A DNA stretch of 64,000 bases from Nitrospira sp. (GTDB taxonomy: Bacteria; Nitrospirota; Nitrospiria; Nitrospirales; Nitrospiraceae), in the NCBI GenBank assembly GCA_016873515.1, contig VGXB01000001.1:1-64000 (forward strand), in the 5' to 3' direction. Each line of letters begins with the position of its first letter. Within the stretch, counting starts at the first letter, position 1. The position numbers and the translations under genes were made by a program. Positions 1-8,207 of this stretch are shown one piece after another. Under the pieces are notes generated by a model, which was not told the DNA's origin, searched no databases, and worked only from the letters and a program-made list of their open reading frames with translations.

Positions 1-621
1 ACAGGACTGTCAAAAGTGAATGAACTGACTTTTATCCACACCACAAACGGAGATTTCAAAGCTGAAAAAGTGATCTTAACTACCTCATTACCTGTGGTGA
101 GCAAGATTATTTCGAATTTAGTTGAACCTGATTTTATTCAAAAACTCTCTAAAATAAAGTACATAGGAAACGTGTGCCTAGTAATAGCATTGAATAAATC
201 CCTATCTGACTACTACTGGCTTAATGTAAATGATCCTAATTTTCCATTTGTAGGAATCATCGAACATACGAATTTCCAATTTACAAGTGACTACAACGGA
301 AAGCACGTAGTTTACGTGTCTAAGTACTTACCGACAGACGACGTCCTTTATACAATGCCTGATAAAGAGCTATTAAACTATTACGTCTTGAACATTAAAC
401 GGATTTTTCCTGAGTTCTCAATAGAGCAAATTATTGATTTTAAAATTTGGCGTGAACGGTATTCCCAGCCTATAATTGAACGTGACTATAGTGAAATAAT
501 TCCTGACTATAAACTTCCAATAGATAATGTTTTCCTGTGCACTATGGCACAAATTTATCCTGAAGATCGCGGAACAAATTATGCAGTGCGTGAAGGTAGA
601 AAAATAGGACGTGTAGTATGA
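1..621 (+). CDS. FAD-dependent oxidoreductase / amine-oxidase-like protein, 5' truncated by window start
   Basis: Frame is open from base 1; ORF 16..621 with VILTTSLPVVSKII and C-terminal DNVFLCTMAQIYPEDRGTNYAVREGRKIG typical of the C-terminal part of HemY/amine-oxidase-like flavoproteins. Confidence 0.6.
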   Translation, partial: TGLSKVNELTFIHTTNGDFKAEKVILTTSLPVVSKIISNLVEPDFIQKLSKIKYIGNVCLVIALNKSLSDYYWLNVNDPNFPFVGIIEHTNFQFTSDYNGKHVVYVSKYLPTDDVLYTMPDKELLNYYVLNIKRIFPEFSIEQIIDFKIWRERYSQPIIERDYSEIIPDYKLPIDNVFLCTMAQIYPEDRGTNYAVREGRKIGRVV

Positions 622-1658
622 ATCAGAAATCAATTGATTTATCCAAATTCACTATTTTGTTAGTGGCTGTGTTATTTAGCGCTAATTTAATTTTTTATTA
701 CATAGTAGGATATTTCCATAACGAAGTATTTCCCAGAAACACCTATTTGCCAGCCCCTATAACTAGATTCGGTGATTTTTATAATATGTATTCCGCCTGG
801 ACTCAACATAAATTTGCAGGGGTTGGCTATGGCTTATCCTACTTTCCTGCGGCATATTTGATTGTTCATCCGTTCACATTGATAAAAGACCCTTATAAAT
901 CAGTAGCTGTTTTTGAAACTATATTTGTAATATTTTTTGTATGCTATACGTACAGGTATTTTCCGTGGCATAATGTATACGATAAACTTCTATCAACTTT
1001 AGTCCTCACATTGTTTACTTACCCCGTTGCATTCACATGGCATACTGGTAATTTAGAGGCTGCGTTATTTATTTTAGTTTGCTTGTTCTATATTAACTAT
1101 TCCAAAGGAAATATAAGATTTGCGAATTTCTTTATTGCGTTTGCCATCTCGTCGAAACTGTTCCCGGGAGTTTTTCTCGTGCTTTATTTAAGAGATAAAA
1201 AGTTCAAAGATTTAATTTGGGTTGTATTTTATTGTGCGATATTGAGCGTAGTACCATTGTTAATATTCAAGGGTGGGATTCTTGACGGATTTGATATTTA
1301 TCTTTCAAACTTGCGCGCTAGCCAAGAAATGTACAATCAACTTATGATCATAGGTCGTCCGGGGGTTCATTTTGGCCATAGTTTGATAAATGGCATAAGA
1401 GTGTTAACGAACGACAGCTTTGATATGAATAAAGTCATCTTTCCATATGCAGTATTTGCGGGATTAGTGTTTCTTTTTATTACATTATTCATTGTTAGAG
1501 GAGATGAATCTATAAAAATACTAACGGATAAATGTTATAATTCAATAGTTTATATGAAGAGTCTTTATCTTAGTAAGTGTTTAGTAACTTTTTCAGACAT
1601 TTTTCGCGCCGCTTTTGATCTCACAATACCACGCCAAACGCTTCCAGCACCGTTCTAA
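618..1658 (+). CDS. GT87/DUF2029-like polytopic membrane glycosyltransferase, probably truncated or altered at C-terminus
   Basis: 346 aa, many hydrophobic segments; overlaps upstream ORF by 4 nt (ATGA); last ~50 aa lose the TM pattern and base composition changes near 1600. Confidence 0.55.
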   Translation: MNQKSIDLSKFTILLVAVLFSANLIFYYIVGYFHNEVFPRNTYLPAPITRFGDFYNMYSAWTQHKFAGVGYGLSYFPAAYLIVHPFTLIKDPYKSVAVFETIFVIFFVCYTYRYFPWHNVYDKLLSTLVLTLFTYPVAFTWHTGNLEAALFILVCLFYINYSKGNIRFANFFIAFAISSKLFPGVFLVLYLRDKKFKDLIWVVFYCAILSVVPLLIFKGGILDGFDIYLSNLRASQEMYNQLMIIGRPGVHFGHSLINGIRVLTNDSFDMNKVIFPYAVFAGLVFLFITLFIVRGDESIKILTDKCYNSIVYMKSLYLSKCLVTFSDIFRAAFDLTIPRQTLPAPF

Positions 1659-1730
1659 AATCGTTCCGTAATAACTCATAGGGTACGCTCTTACTCCTGG
1701 CGTCTGACTCGTTCTGGACGCTCTCAGAAG

Positions 1731-1748
1731 AGTAGATAATTATCTACT
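1731..1748. terminator. 18-bp perfect palindrome agtagataattatctact followed by T-run
   Basis: agtagataat|tatctact is self-complementary and followed by ttttt. Confidence 0.4.
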
Positions 1749-1763
1749 TTTTGCTATTCCGAG

Positions 1764-2018
1764 TCACTCCTCCTGAGATCCTGGAAACTCGCCTCGCGCC
1801 ACCGCGTTGACCACGATTTTCAACGCATCCTTCGCCCTTCTCAGATTTTGAATCGCCAACCGAGCATCGTTATTGTTGATATAGTCCAACCGTTTTTCTT
1901 CTTCAGTAAATGGCGTGATCTTTCGGCGCGGTGTATAAAGCATTAGGACAGACTGCCTAGTTCCTGTATACTTGCCTCTACTCGTTCTCTCGTAATCTTT
2001 TCTCGGGGTTTCCTTCAT
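1764..2018 (-). CDS. Hypothetical protein (84 aa), doubtful
   Basis: Uninterrupted ORF whose ATG overlaps the ATG of the divergent Sel1 gene; overlaps a recombinase-HTH-like remnant on the + strand. Confidence 0.3.
   Translation of the reverse strand: MKETPRKDYERTSRGKYTGTRQSVLMLYTPRRKITPFTEEEKRLDYINNNDARLAIQNLRRAKDALKIVVNAVARGEFPGSQEE
1939..1957 (+). repeat. 19-bp direct repeat agcattaggacagactgcc, copy 1
   Basis: Identical to 3874-3892. Confidence 0.9.
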
Positions 2019-2613
2019 GAATCTTCGCTACCTCCTTCTCATTAACACTCTAGTCGCGGCGTGTGTTTTTCCAAATCCCTCGTTGGTAGACGAATCTCAG
2101 GAAGTCAAAACATACAAAGCACAATGCGACCGAGGCGATGCGACAGGGTGTGTCAATCTGGGTTGGATGTATAAAAATGGCGACGGCGTGAAACAAGACT
2201 TTTTTCAAGCGGTAGAGTTCTATCGTAAAGCGTGTAACGGAGGAAGTGCGGCAGGGTGTACCAAACTGGGTGTGATGTATGAAGATGGCAAAGGTGTGAA
2301 ACAAGACATCTTTCAGGCGGTCGAGTTGTATCGTAACGCGTGTAACGGGGGACATGCGTTAGGGTGTAACCTTCTGGGTTTTATGTATGACAAAGGCGAA
2401 GGCGTAAAACAAGACTTCTTTCAAGCGGTAGATTTCTATCGTAAAGCGTGTGACGGGAGAGTTGCGGCAGGGTGTTTCAATCTGGGTGCGAAGTATGAGG
2501 TTGGCGAAGGCGTCAGGCAAAGCAACACCGACGCTCTGAACTATTACGGAAAAGCGTGCGATATGAAGAGCGAGGGTGGGTGTAAGAACTACGCACGAAT
2601 AAAGAAGAGATGA
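2017..2613 (+). CDS. Sel1-repeat (Hcp-like, Cys-rich) lipoprotein
   Basis: Signal peptide with lipobox LVAAC; ~36-aa repeats GC..LG.MY..G.GVKQD.FQAV..YRKACDGG. Confidence 0.85.
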   Translation: MNLRYLLLINTLVAACVFPNPSLVDESQEVKTYKAQCDRGDATGCVNLGWMYKNGDGVKQDFFQAVEFYRKACNGGSAAGCTKLGVMYEDGKGVKQDIFQAVELYRNACNGGHALGCNLLGFMYDKGEGVKQDFFQAVDFYRKACDGRVAAGCFNLGAKYEVGEGVRQSNTDALNYYGKACDMKSEGGCKNYARIKKR

Positions 2614-2686
2614 ATTACTAAGAACTTTTTTGTGCCCTTCTGACTAAAACCCTTACTATTTCATCTCGTTATTCGGAGGTTCCTTC

Positions 2687-3823
2687 ATGAATCTTCGTTA
2701 TCTGCTTCTCGTCATTTCTCTAGTCACTGCGTGTGTTTTTCCAAGTCCCTCGTTGGTAGACGAGTCTCAGAAAGTCAAAACATACAAAGCACAATGCGAC
2801 CGAGGCGATGCGACAGGGTGTGTCAATCTGGGTTGGATGTATAAAAACGGCAACGGCGTCAAGCAAGACTTTGCTCAAGCAGCAGCGTTGTATCGTAAGG
2901 GGTGTGACATGGGTGAAACGTCAGGGTGTACCAATCTGTTGGTAGACGAGTCTCAGAAAGTCAAAACATACAAAGCACAATGCGACCGAGGCGATGCGAC
3001 AAAGTGTGTCAATCTGGGTTGGATGTATAAAAACGGCAACGGCGTCAAGCAAGACTTTGCTGAGGCGGTAGAGTTGTATCGTAAAGCGTGTGACATGGGT
3101 GAAACGTCAGGGTGTACCAATCTGGGTGTGATGTATAAGAAAGGCAAAGGTGTGAAACAAGACTTCTTTCAAGCGGTAGATTTCTATCGTAAATCATGTG
3201 ACGGGGGTGAAGCGATAGGGTGTAACAATCTGGGCGATATGTATAGAAAAGGCGAAGGCGTCACACAAGACTTCTTTCAAGCGGTAAAGTTCTATCGTAA
3301 AGCGTGTAACGGGGGTGAAGTGAAAGTGTGTACCAAACTGGGTCTGATGTATAAAAAAGGCGAAGGCGTGAAACAAAGCTTTGCTGAAGCGGCAGATTTG
3401 TTTCTCATAGCATGTGACAAGGGTGATGCGTCAGAGTGTGCCAATCTGGGTTGGATGTATGCCAACGGCAAAGGCGTCACACAAGACTTCTTTCAAGCAG
3501 TAGAGATGTATCATAAAGCGTGTGATGGGGGTGATGAGAAAGAGTGTAACAATCTGGGCGGGATGTATGAGGAAGGCAAAGGCGTCACACAAGACTTTTT
3601 TCAAGTGGTAGAGATGGCGCGTAAAGCATGTGATGGAGGAAGTGCGGTAGGGTGTAACCTTCTGGGTTTTATGTATGAGAAAGGCGACAGTGTGAAACAA
3701 AGCGACTTGATTCTCCAGGGGTCTGATTTCCTCACCGACGCCCTCAACTATTTCGGAAAAGCGTGCGATATGAAGGAAGAGTTAGGGTGTAAGAACTACG
3801 CACGAATGAAGAAGAAGAGGTGA
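2687..3823 (+). CDS. Sel1-repeat (Hcp-like, Cys-rich) lipoprotein, longer paralog
   Basis: Lipobox LVTAC; ~10 Sel1/SLR repeats; N-terminus nearly identical to the 2017 gene. Confidence 0.87.
   Translation: MNLRYLLLVISLVTACVFPSPSLVDESQKVKTYKAQCDRGDATGCVNLGWMYKNGNGVKQDFAQAAALYRKGCDMGETSGCTNLLVDESQKVKTYKAQCDRGDATKCVNLGWMYKNGNGVKQDFAEAVELYRKACDMGETSGCTNLGVMYKKGKGVKQDFFQAVDFYRKSCDGGEAIGCNNLGDMYRKGEGVTQDFFQAVKFYRKACNGGEVKVCTKLGLMYKKGEGVKQSFAEAADLFLIACDKGDASECANLGWMYANGKGVTQDFFQAVEMYHKACDGGDEKECNNLGGMYEEGKGVTQDFFQVVEMARKACDGGSAVGCNLLGFMYEKGDSVKQSDLILQGSDFLTDALNYFGKACDMKEELGCKNYARMKKKR
2753..3124 (+). repeat. In-frame 186-bp tandem duplication inside the Sel1 gene (2753-2938 and 2939-3124)
   Basis: LVDESQKVKTYKAQCDRGDAT(G/K)CVNLGWMYKNGNGVKQDFA... 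occurs twice, exactly 186 nt apart. Confidence 0.9.
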
Positions 3824-3829
3824 CTGAAC

Positions 3830-3916
3830 AAAATCAGTAAGAATCTCGGAATTGGATGTGGAACCATTTACAGAGCATTAGGACAGACTGCCAGAGTCAT
3901 TTTACGTGTAAAATGA
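3830..3916 (+). pseudogene. 3' remnant of a recombinase/resolvase-type HTH
   Basis: Reads KISKNLGIGCGTIYRALGQTARVILRVK*, like the C-terminal HTH of serine recombinases; no N-terminus present. Confidence 0.5.
3874..3892 (+). repeat. 19-bp direct repeat agcattaggacagactgcc, copy 2
   Basis: Identical to 1939-1957. Confidence 0.9.
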
Positions 3917-4167
3917 CCCCAATATAGATCTCCAACTCTTCGGTTTCATCCCACTGTAGGCGATCCTCGCCACTCAGAACTCCCGAATCACCAATCTAGA
4001 CTAGAAAAAAGTAAAAAAAAGACGTTTTTCGATCCAAATCCTCTTTTTTGACGGTTTTGAGAGTTCTCGTTGACTATATAGTTATAGTGATTGTTACTTC
4101 CATATCGCCGTCTAACTGAGGCGAGCTACTGAATAGACGTAGTGAGTGAGCGTTAGACATAAGGGGT

Positions 4168-4562
4168 TAGTGCCAAAAGGTCCTGAAGAGAACTGGCGAA
4201 GGCACTGTGTCACGGTGTGATGCGAATCCCCGGCAAGCGCGAAAGATTGCTGTGAGTTTTTGTATATGAAGCGATCACGAGAGGGCACCGTTGAAACTTA
4301 CGACCCTTGGGCAAGCAGAACCAGATTGAATGCGGTTCTTGCTAGCCGCACCAGTCTTCGCTAAGGCGAAGAGAAGCACTTGTAAAAGGATCACCGCCTG
4401 GTCGTCCTTCGCTGCCTCCGAAAGAGGCTCCTCGTAAGAGGTTGAGACATTCAAGTATCTATAGATACAGCTCGCTGTGATAGCGAAGCTGTATCTTGAA
4501 CCCAGTGAGAAACACACAAAGGAGGCACCGACGCGAAAGCGTCGGAATCGCGCTGCGCGATT
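4168..4562. other. Hairpin-dense non-coding segment, candidate structured RNA
   Basis: AGTGCC/GGCACT (4169-4206), TCTTCGC/GCGAAGA (4355-4372), GATACAGCT-CGCT/AGCG-AGCTGTATC (4464-4495), CCGACGC-GAAA-GCGTCGG (4528-4545), AATCGCG/CGCGATT (4546-4562). Confidence 0.35.
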
Positions 4563-4962
4563 AAACTAGAACTCATATGAGTACTCATAGAACCAAATGA
4601 GAACTAGACACAAAAAAGACTAGAACCTTGTGGAGGACAATATGGAACCTAGAATGAACTTATTGCTCACTATCTGGAATTGCCAAATACCGCCAGAGAC
4701 GGTGGTCCGAAATACTGAACACTTCCCGCCCAGAACGGGATGGATTTCTGTTCGGACCATTTTGATGGTTCGCTTCATATTTACCGTCAAAACGGTTACG
4801 ACGGTATAACGTGGAGTATTACGCTGGAATCTCTAAGTGGTGATTATATAACGCGAGTTTAACGCAAATAAAGCACTATAAAACATAAGGAAAACAATTA
4901 CTTACATAATCATTCAGACTATTTATAGTTCTTTCACAAATGACATATAACGCTTGATGTCG

Positions 4963-6492
4963 TTATTCTCCGAACTTGATGCCTTGGGCAAGCGGCAGCT
5001 CCGTTCCCCAGTTGATGGTATTGGTTTGGCGACGCATATAGGCTTTCCAGGCATCTGAGCCGGCTTCCCGCCCTCCGCCTGTTTCTTTCTCTCCGCCGAA
5101 GGCTCCGCCGATTTCCGCCCCGGACGTGCCAATATTGATGTTGGCGATCCCGCAGTCACTGCCGGAGGCGGACAGAAAGTATCCCGTTCGGCGGACATCG
5201 TTGGAGAACATCGCGGATGATAGGCCTTGCGGCACATCGTTTTGCATGGCGATCGCTTCGTCGATCGTCTGAAACGTCATGACATACAGAATCGGGGCAA
5301 ACGTCTCACGTTGCACGACGGGCCAGGTATTCTGCGCGCGGACGATCGTCGGTTCCACAAAGTAGCCGGGTCGATTCAGGACGTGCCCACCGCAGAGGAT
5401 TTGCCCCCCTTCTTTCTGCACTTCTTCGAGTGTGGCGCGGTATCCCTCGACGGCGTGCTGGTCGATAAGCGGTCCCATCAAGATGTTGGGCTCGAGCGGA
5501 TTCCCGATATGGATCTGGGCGTAGGCTTTCACCAATTTGCCGACCAATTGGTCATAGCGCGATTCATGAATGAGCAGGCGTCTAGTCGTCGTACATCGCT
5601 GGCCGGCGGTTCCGACCGCGCCGAACAGGACGCCTCGGACTGCCATATTGAGATCGGCGGTATCATCGACGATCACGGCGTTGTTGCCGCTGAGTTCCAG
5701 CAATGTCCGGCCCAGACGCTCTCCCACGGTTGAGGCGACGCGGCGGCCAACTGGGACTGAGCCGGTGAACGAGATCAACGGCAGCCGGCGATCGCGTACC
5801 ATGTGTTCGGCCAGGTCGGTCTGGTTGGCGATGAAGAGCGAGAAAATCCCCTGATAGCCATGCTGCTGCATGATACGATTACAAATGTGCTGCACGGCGA
5901 TCGCGCAGAGTGAGGCTTTGGGTGATGGTTTCCAGATGACCGTGTCGCCGGCAATCGCGGCGACAAAGGCATTCCAGGCCCACACGGCGACGGGAAAATT
6001 GAAGGCCGTGATGACGCCAATTGGCCCCAGCGGATGCCACTGCTCGGACATGCGATGGGCCGGGCGTTCCGATTGCATGGTCGCACCGTAGAGCATGCGT
6101 GCCTGGCCGACGGCGAAATCAGCCATGTCGATCATTTCCTGGACTTCACCATCTCCTTCGGCCTTGATCTTTCCAACCTCCAGTGAGATCAATGTGCCCA
6201 ATTGGTCCTTCTTTTCACGCAAGGCTTGGCCGATGAGGCGAATGAGCTCACCGCGTTTCGGTGCCGGGACACGACGCCACGCGGCAAAGGCCTCGACGGA
6301 TTCTTTCATAATGCGTTCGTAGTCTTCGCGCGAGCAGGGAACGACCGCGGCGATGTCTTCGCCGGTGGCCGGATTGATGGATTGCATGAGCGTCCTATCG
6401 GAGGGGCTGGAGGACCAGCCGCTTCCGGTACTGCCGCCGGCATTAACAGTCTGGATCTCAAGCTCTCTGAGCACCGTTTGTGTCGGGATCAT
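4963..6492 (-). CDS. ALDH7-like aldehyde dehydrogenase (alpha-aminoadipate-semialdehyde dehydrogenase-like)
   Basis: LELSGNNAVIVDDTAD, GTAGQRCTTTRRL, C-terminal LPLAQGIKFGE; ATG overlaps the upstream gene stop (ATGA). Confidence 0.85.
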   Translation of the reverse strand: MIPTQTVLRELEIQTVNAGGSTGSGWSSSPSDRTLMQSINPATGEDIAAVVPCSREDYERIMKESVEAFAAWRRVPAPKRGELIRLIGQALREKKDQLGTLISLEVGKIKAEGDGEVQEMIDMADFAVGQARMLYGATMQSERPAHRMSEQWHPLGPIGVITAFNFPVAVWAWNAFVAAIAGDTVIWKPSPKASLCAIAVQHICNRIMQQHGYQGIFSLFIANQTDLAEHMVRDRRLPLISFTGSVPVGRRVASTVGERLGRTLLELSGNNAVIVDDTADLNMAVRGVLFGAVGTAGQRCTTTRRLLIHESRYDQLVGKLVKAYAQIHIGNPLEPNILMGPLIDQHAVEGYRATLEEVQKEGGQILCGGHVLNRPGYFVEPTIVRAQNTWPVVQRETFAPILYVMTFQTIDEAIAMQNDVPQGLSSAMFSNDVRRTGYFLSASGSDCGIANINIGTSGAEIGGAFGGEKETGGGREAGSDAWKAYMRRQTNTINWGTELPLAQGIKFGE

Positions 6493-7580
6493 CGAAAACA
6501 GGCTCCAAAGTCGTTGTTGAGGAACTCCTTGAAGGGCATCGATTCCTGGGTGACGAATCCATGGTATCGAGACGGATGGTTCAAGACAAGATCCATGACG
6601 CAACAGGCGCTTGAGGCAGTGGTCACTTGAATAGCTGACCAGAGCTTGCCTTTAATGCACTGTGGATATACTTTCTTCACGTAATTCTCTTCAAAGAATC
6701 CGCCATGCTGGGTGCCCGACACTGACGCATAAATTAGCGCGACATCTTGAAGCGTCTGCGGAACGGCATGCTCGAGTACACGCTTTAGAGTCTTCCGGTC
6801 TTCATTGAGCTTGAGGTCTTTCATCAACAAGTGAATCTTTTCGCAATGGCCAGGGTAGCGCAGGGTCTTGTAATTCATGGTCCGAACCTTGCCGACATAA
6901 CTATTGGCTAGCGTGCCCAACCCTCCTGACGTATTGAAGGCTTCGTACAGGAGTCCGTCCAACTCGATCGTTTCATAGCCCTCTAGTGGCTGGAGCGGAA
7001 TCTTCTCACCTTCTTCAATCCCGTAGCAGAGATTGCCATACTCGTTAATCAAACCGTCTGTGGACCAGGTGAGCGAATATTTCAGCGCATTGCTGGGATG
7101 GACCGGCAACGCGCCTACGCGCATTTTGACCGTATCCAGTGTTTCAAAGTGGGTCATCAAATCATGTGCCACGATGCTGATGAACCCTGGAGCTAATCCA
7201 CACTGCGGCATAAAGACTTGCGCAGCCCCCGCGCTCAAAGTTTTGATCTGATTGGCCACTTCCACGTCTTCTGTCAGGTCGAAGTAGTGTAGGTGATGCG
7301 TGCGCGCAAGATCGGCCACAGTGGGATTACAAAAATATGGAAGGCTTGAGAGAATTGCATCGACCGGGTGTGCCGACAGGTAGGTGCTCACAGCGTCGGG
7401 ATAGCGGACGTCCAAAATACAAGGCGTGACGCGTTCTAAGCCAAGGCCTTCCACGAGATGCTTGGGCGTATCCAGGCTGATATCAGCCAGATGGACCTCA
7501 TAAGTCTTACGTTGAGCCAGGAGACAGGCGATCAGTGAGCCGATTTTCCCTGCCCCGAGGACGAGCACTCGATGCATCAC
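6489..7580 (-). CDS. Saccharopine dehydrogenase-like oxidoreductase
   Basis: N-terminal VLVLGAGKIGSLIACLLA Rossmann motif; ILSSLPYFCNPTVADLA, FDLTEDVEV, PQCGLAPGFISIVAHDL. Confidence 0.85.
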   Translation of the reverse strand: MMHRVLVLGAGKIGSLIACLLAQRKTYEVHLADISLDTPKHLVEGLGLERVTPCILDVRYPDAVSTYLSAHPVDAILSSLPYFCNPTVADLARTHHLHYFDLTEDVEVANQIKTLSAGAAQVFMPQCGLAPGFISIVAHDLMTHFETLDTVKMRVGALPVHPSNALKYSLTWSTDGLINEYGNLCYGIEEGEKIPLQPLEGYETIELDGLLYEAFNTSGGLGTLANSYVGKVRTMNYKTLRYPGHCEKIHLLMKDLKLNEDRKTLKRVLEHAVPQTLQDVALIYASVSGTQHGGFFEENYVKKVYPQCIKGKLWSAIQVTTASSACCVMDLVLNHPSRYHGFVTQESMPFKEFLNNDFGACFR

Positions 7581-7664
7581 GCACCTCGCTGCTCGTTAGT
7601 ATACTCCACTCACGACTTTTGAGCATGCCCACGGAGAATTTCTTTGTAGTATTGGTTATTCTGA

Positions 7665-8207
7665 TCAAGCAGGATCTGGACAATCGATAAGATAGTGCGA
7701 GTGAACGTCAGAAGTTGAGGAGGTGACGGTCTGGTGAAACGGGGGAATATCGGCTTTCAGGCGTCTCACAAGATGGGCCATCTCCATTGTGGCCGGTACT
7801 TCACACACCCAGACGTGCGTGCCAGATTCCAGTTCGTCGAAATGCCGTTGTACACGAAAACTCGGTTGTTCCATGAAATAGGCCGAGAGAAATCCGTTGA
7901 CAGCTGTCACAACCCAGGGATGGGTTTTGATATAGCGATAGCTGAGCCGGAGTTCGGTGACGGTGAAGTTGTCCTGTGGGTCCATTGCCGACACTGTAGC
8001 AATATTTCGATAGTGCTCGCTACTCTGAGTGAAAGACCCGGCCCAATGATTATGGCTGATAGCAGTTTCCAGTGGGATCATCAGGTGGGGAGCCGCGCAC
8101 ACAATTGGGGCCCATGGGCCGTGGGATTCTGACATATCCATCTGGTGTGTGGTTCTTTTCGAGAATCTCATAATGGGCTTCGTGACAGGCCCCTGAACAT
8201 CCAGCAA
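7665..8207 (-). CDS. Hypothetical protein (start uncertain; possibly ~8079)
   Basis: Open frame, no recognised motif, overlaps 3' end of the next gene. Confidence 0.4.
   Translation of the reverse strand: MLDVQGPVTKPIMRFSKRTTHQMDMSESHGPWAPIVCAAPHLMIPLETAISHNHWAGSFTQSSEHYRNIATVSAMDPQDNFTVTELRLSYRYIKTHPWVVTAVNGFLSAYFMEQPSFRVQRHFDELESGTHVWVCEVPATMEMAHLVRRLKADIPPFHQTVTSSTSDVHSHYLIDCPDPA

Noticed and set aside
2050-3823. Repetitive 108-bp periodicity as a CRISPR-like or tandem DNA array
   Set aside because: The period equals 36-aa Sel1 repeats in a continuous reading frame with a lipoprotein signal; spacers are absent
4275-4517. 80-aa ORF in the AT-rich non-coding segment
   Set aside because: Overlaps the hairpin cluster, no motif, no plausible ribosome-binding site
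4140-4600. Group II intron or retron
   Set aside because: No reverse transcriptase ORF nearby and no recognisable domain V or GUGYG 5' end
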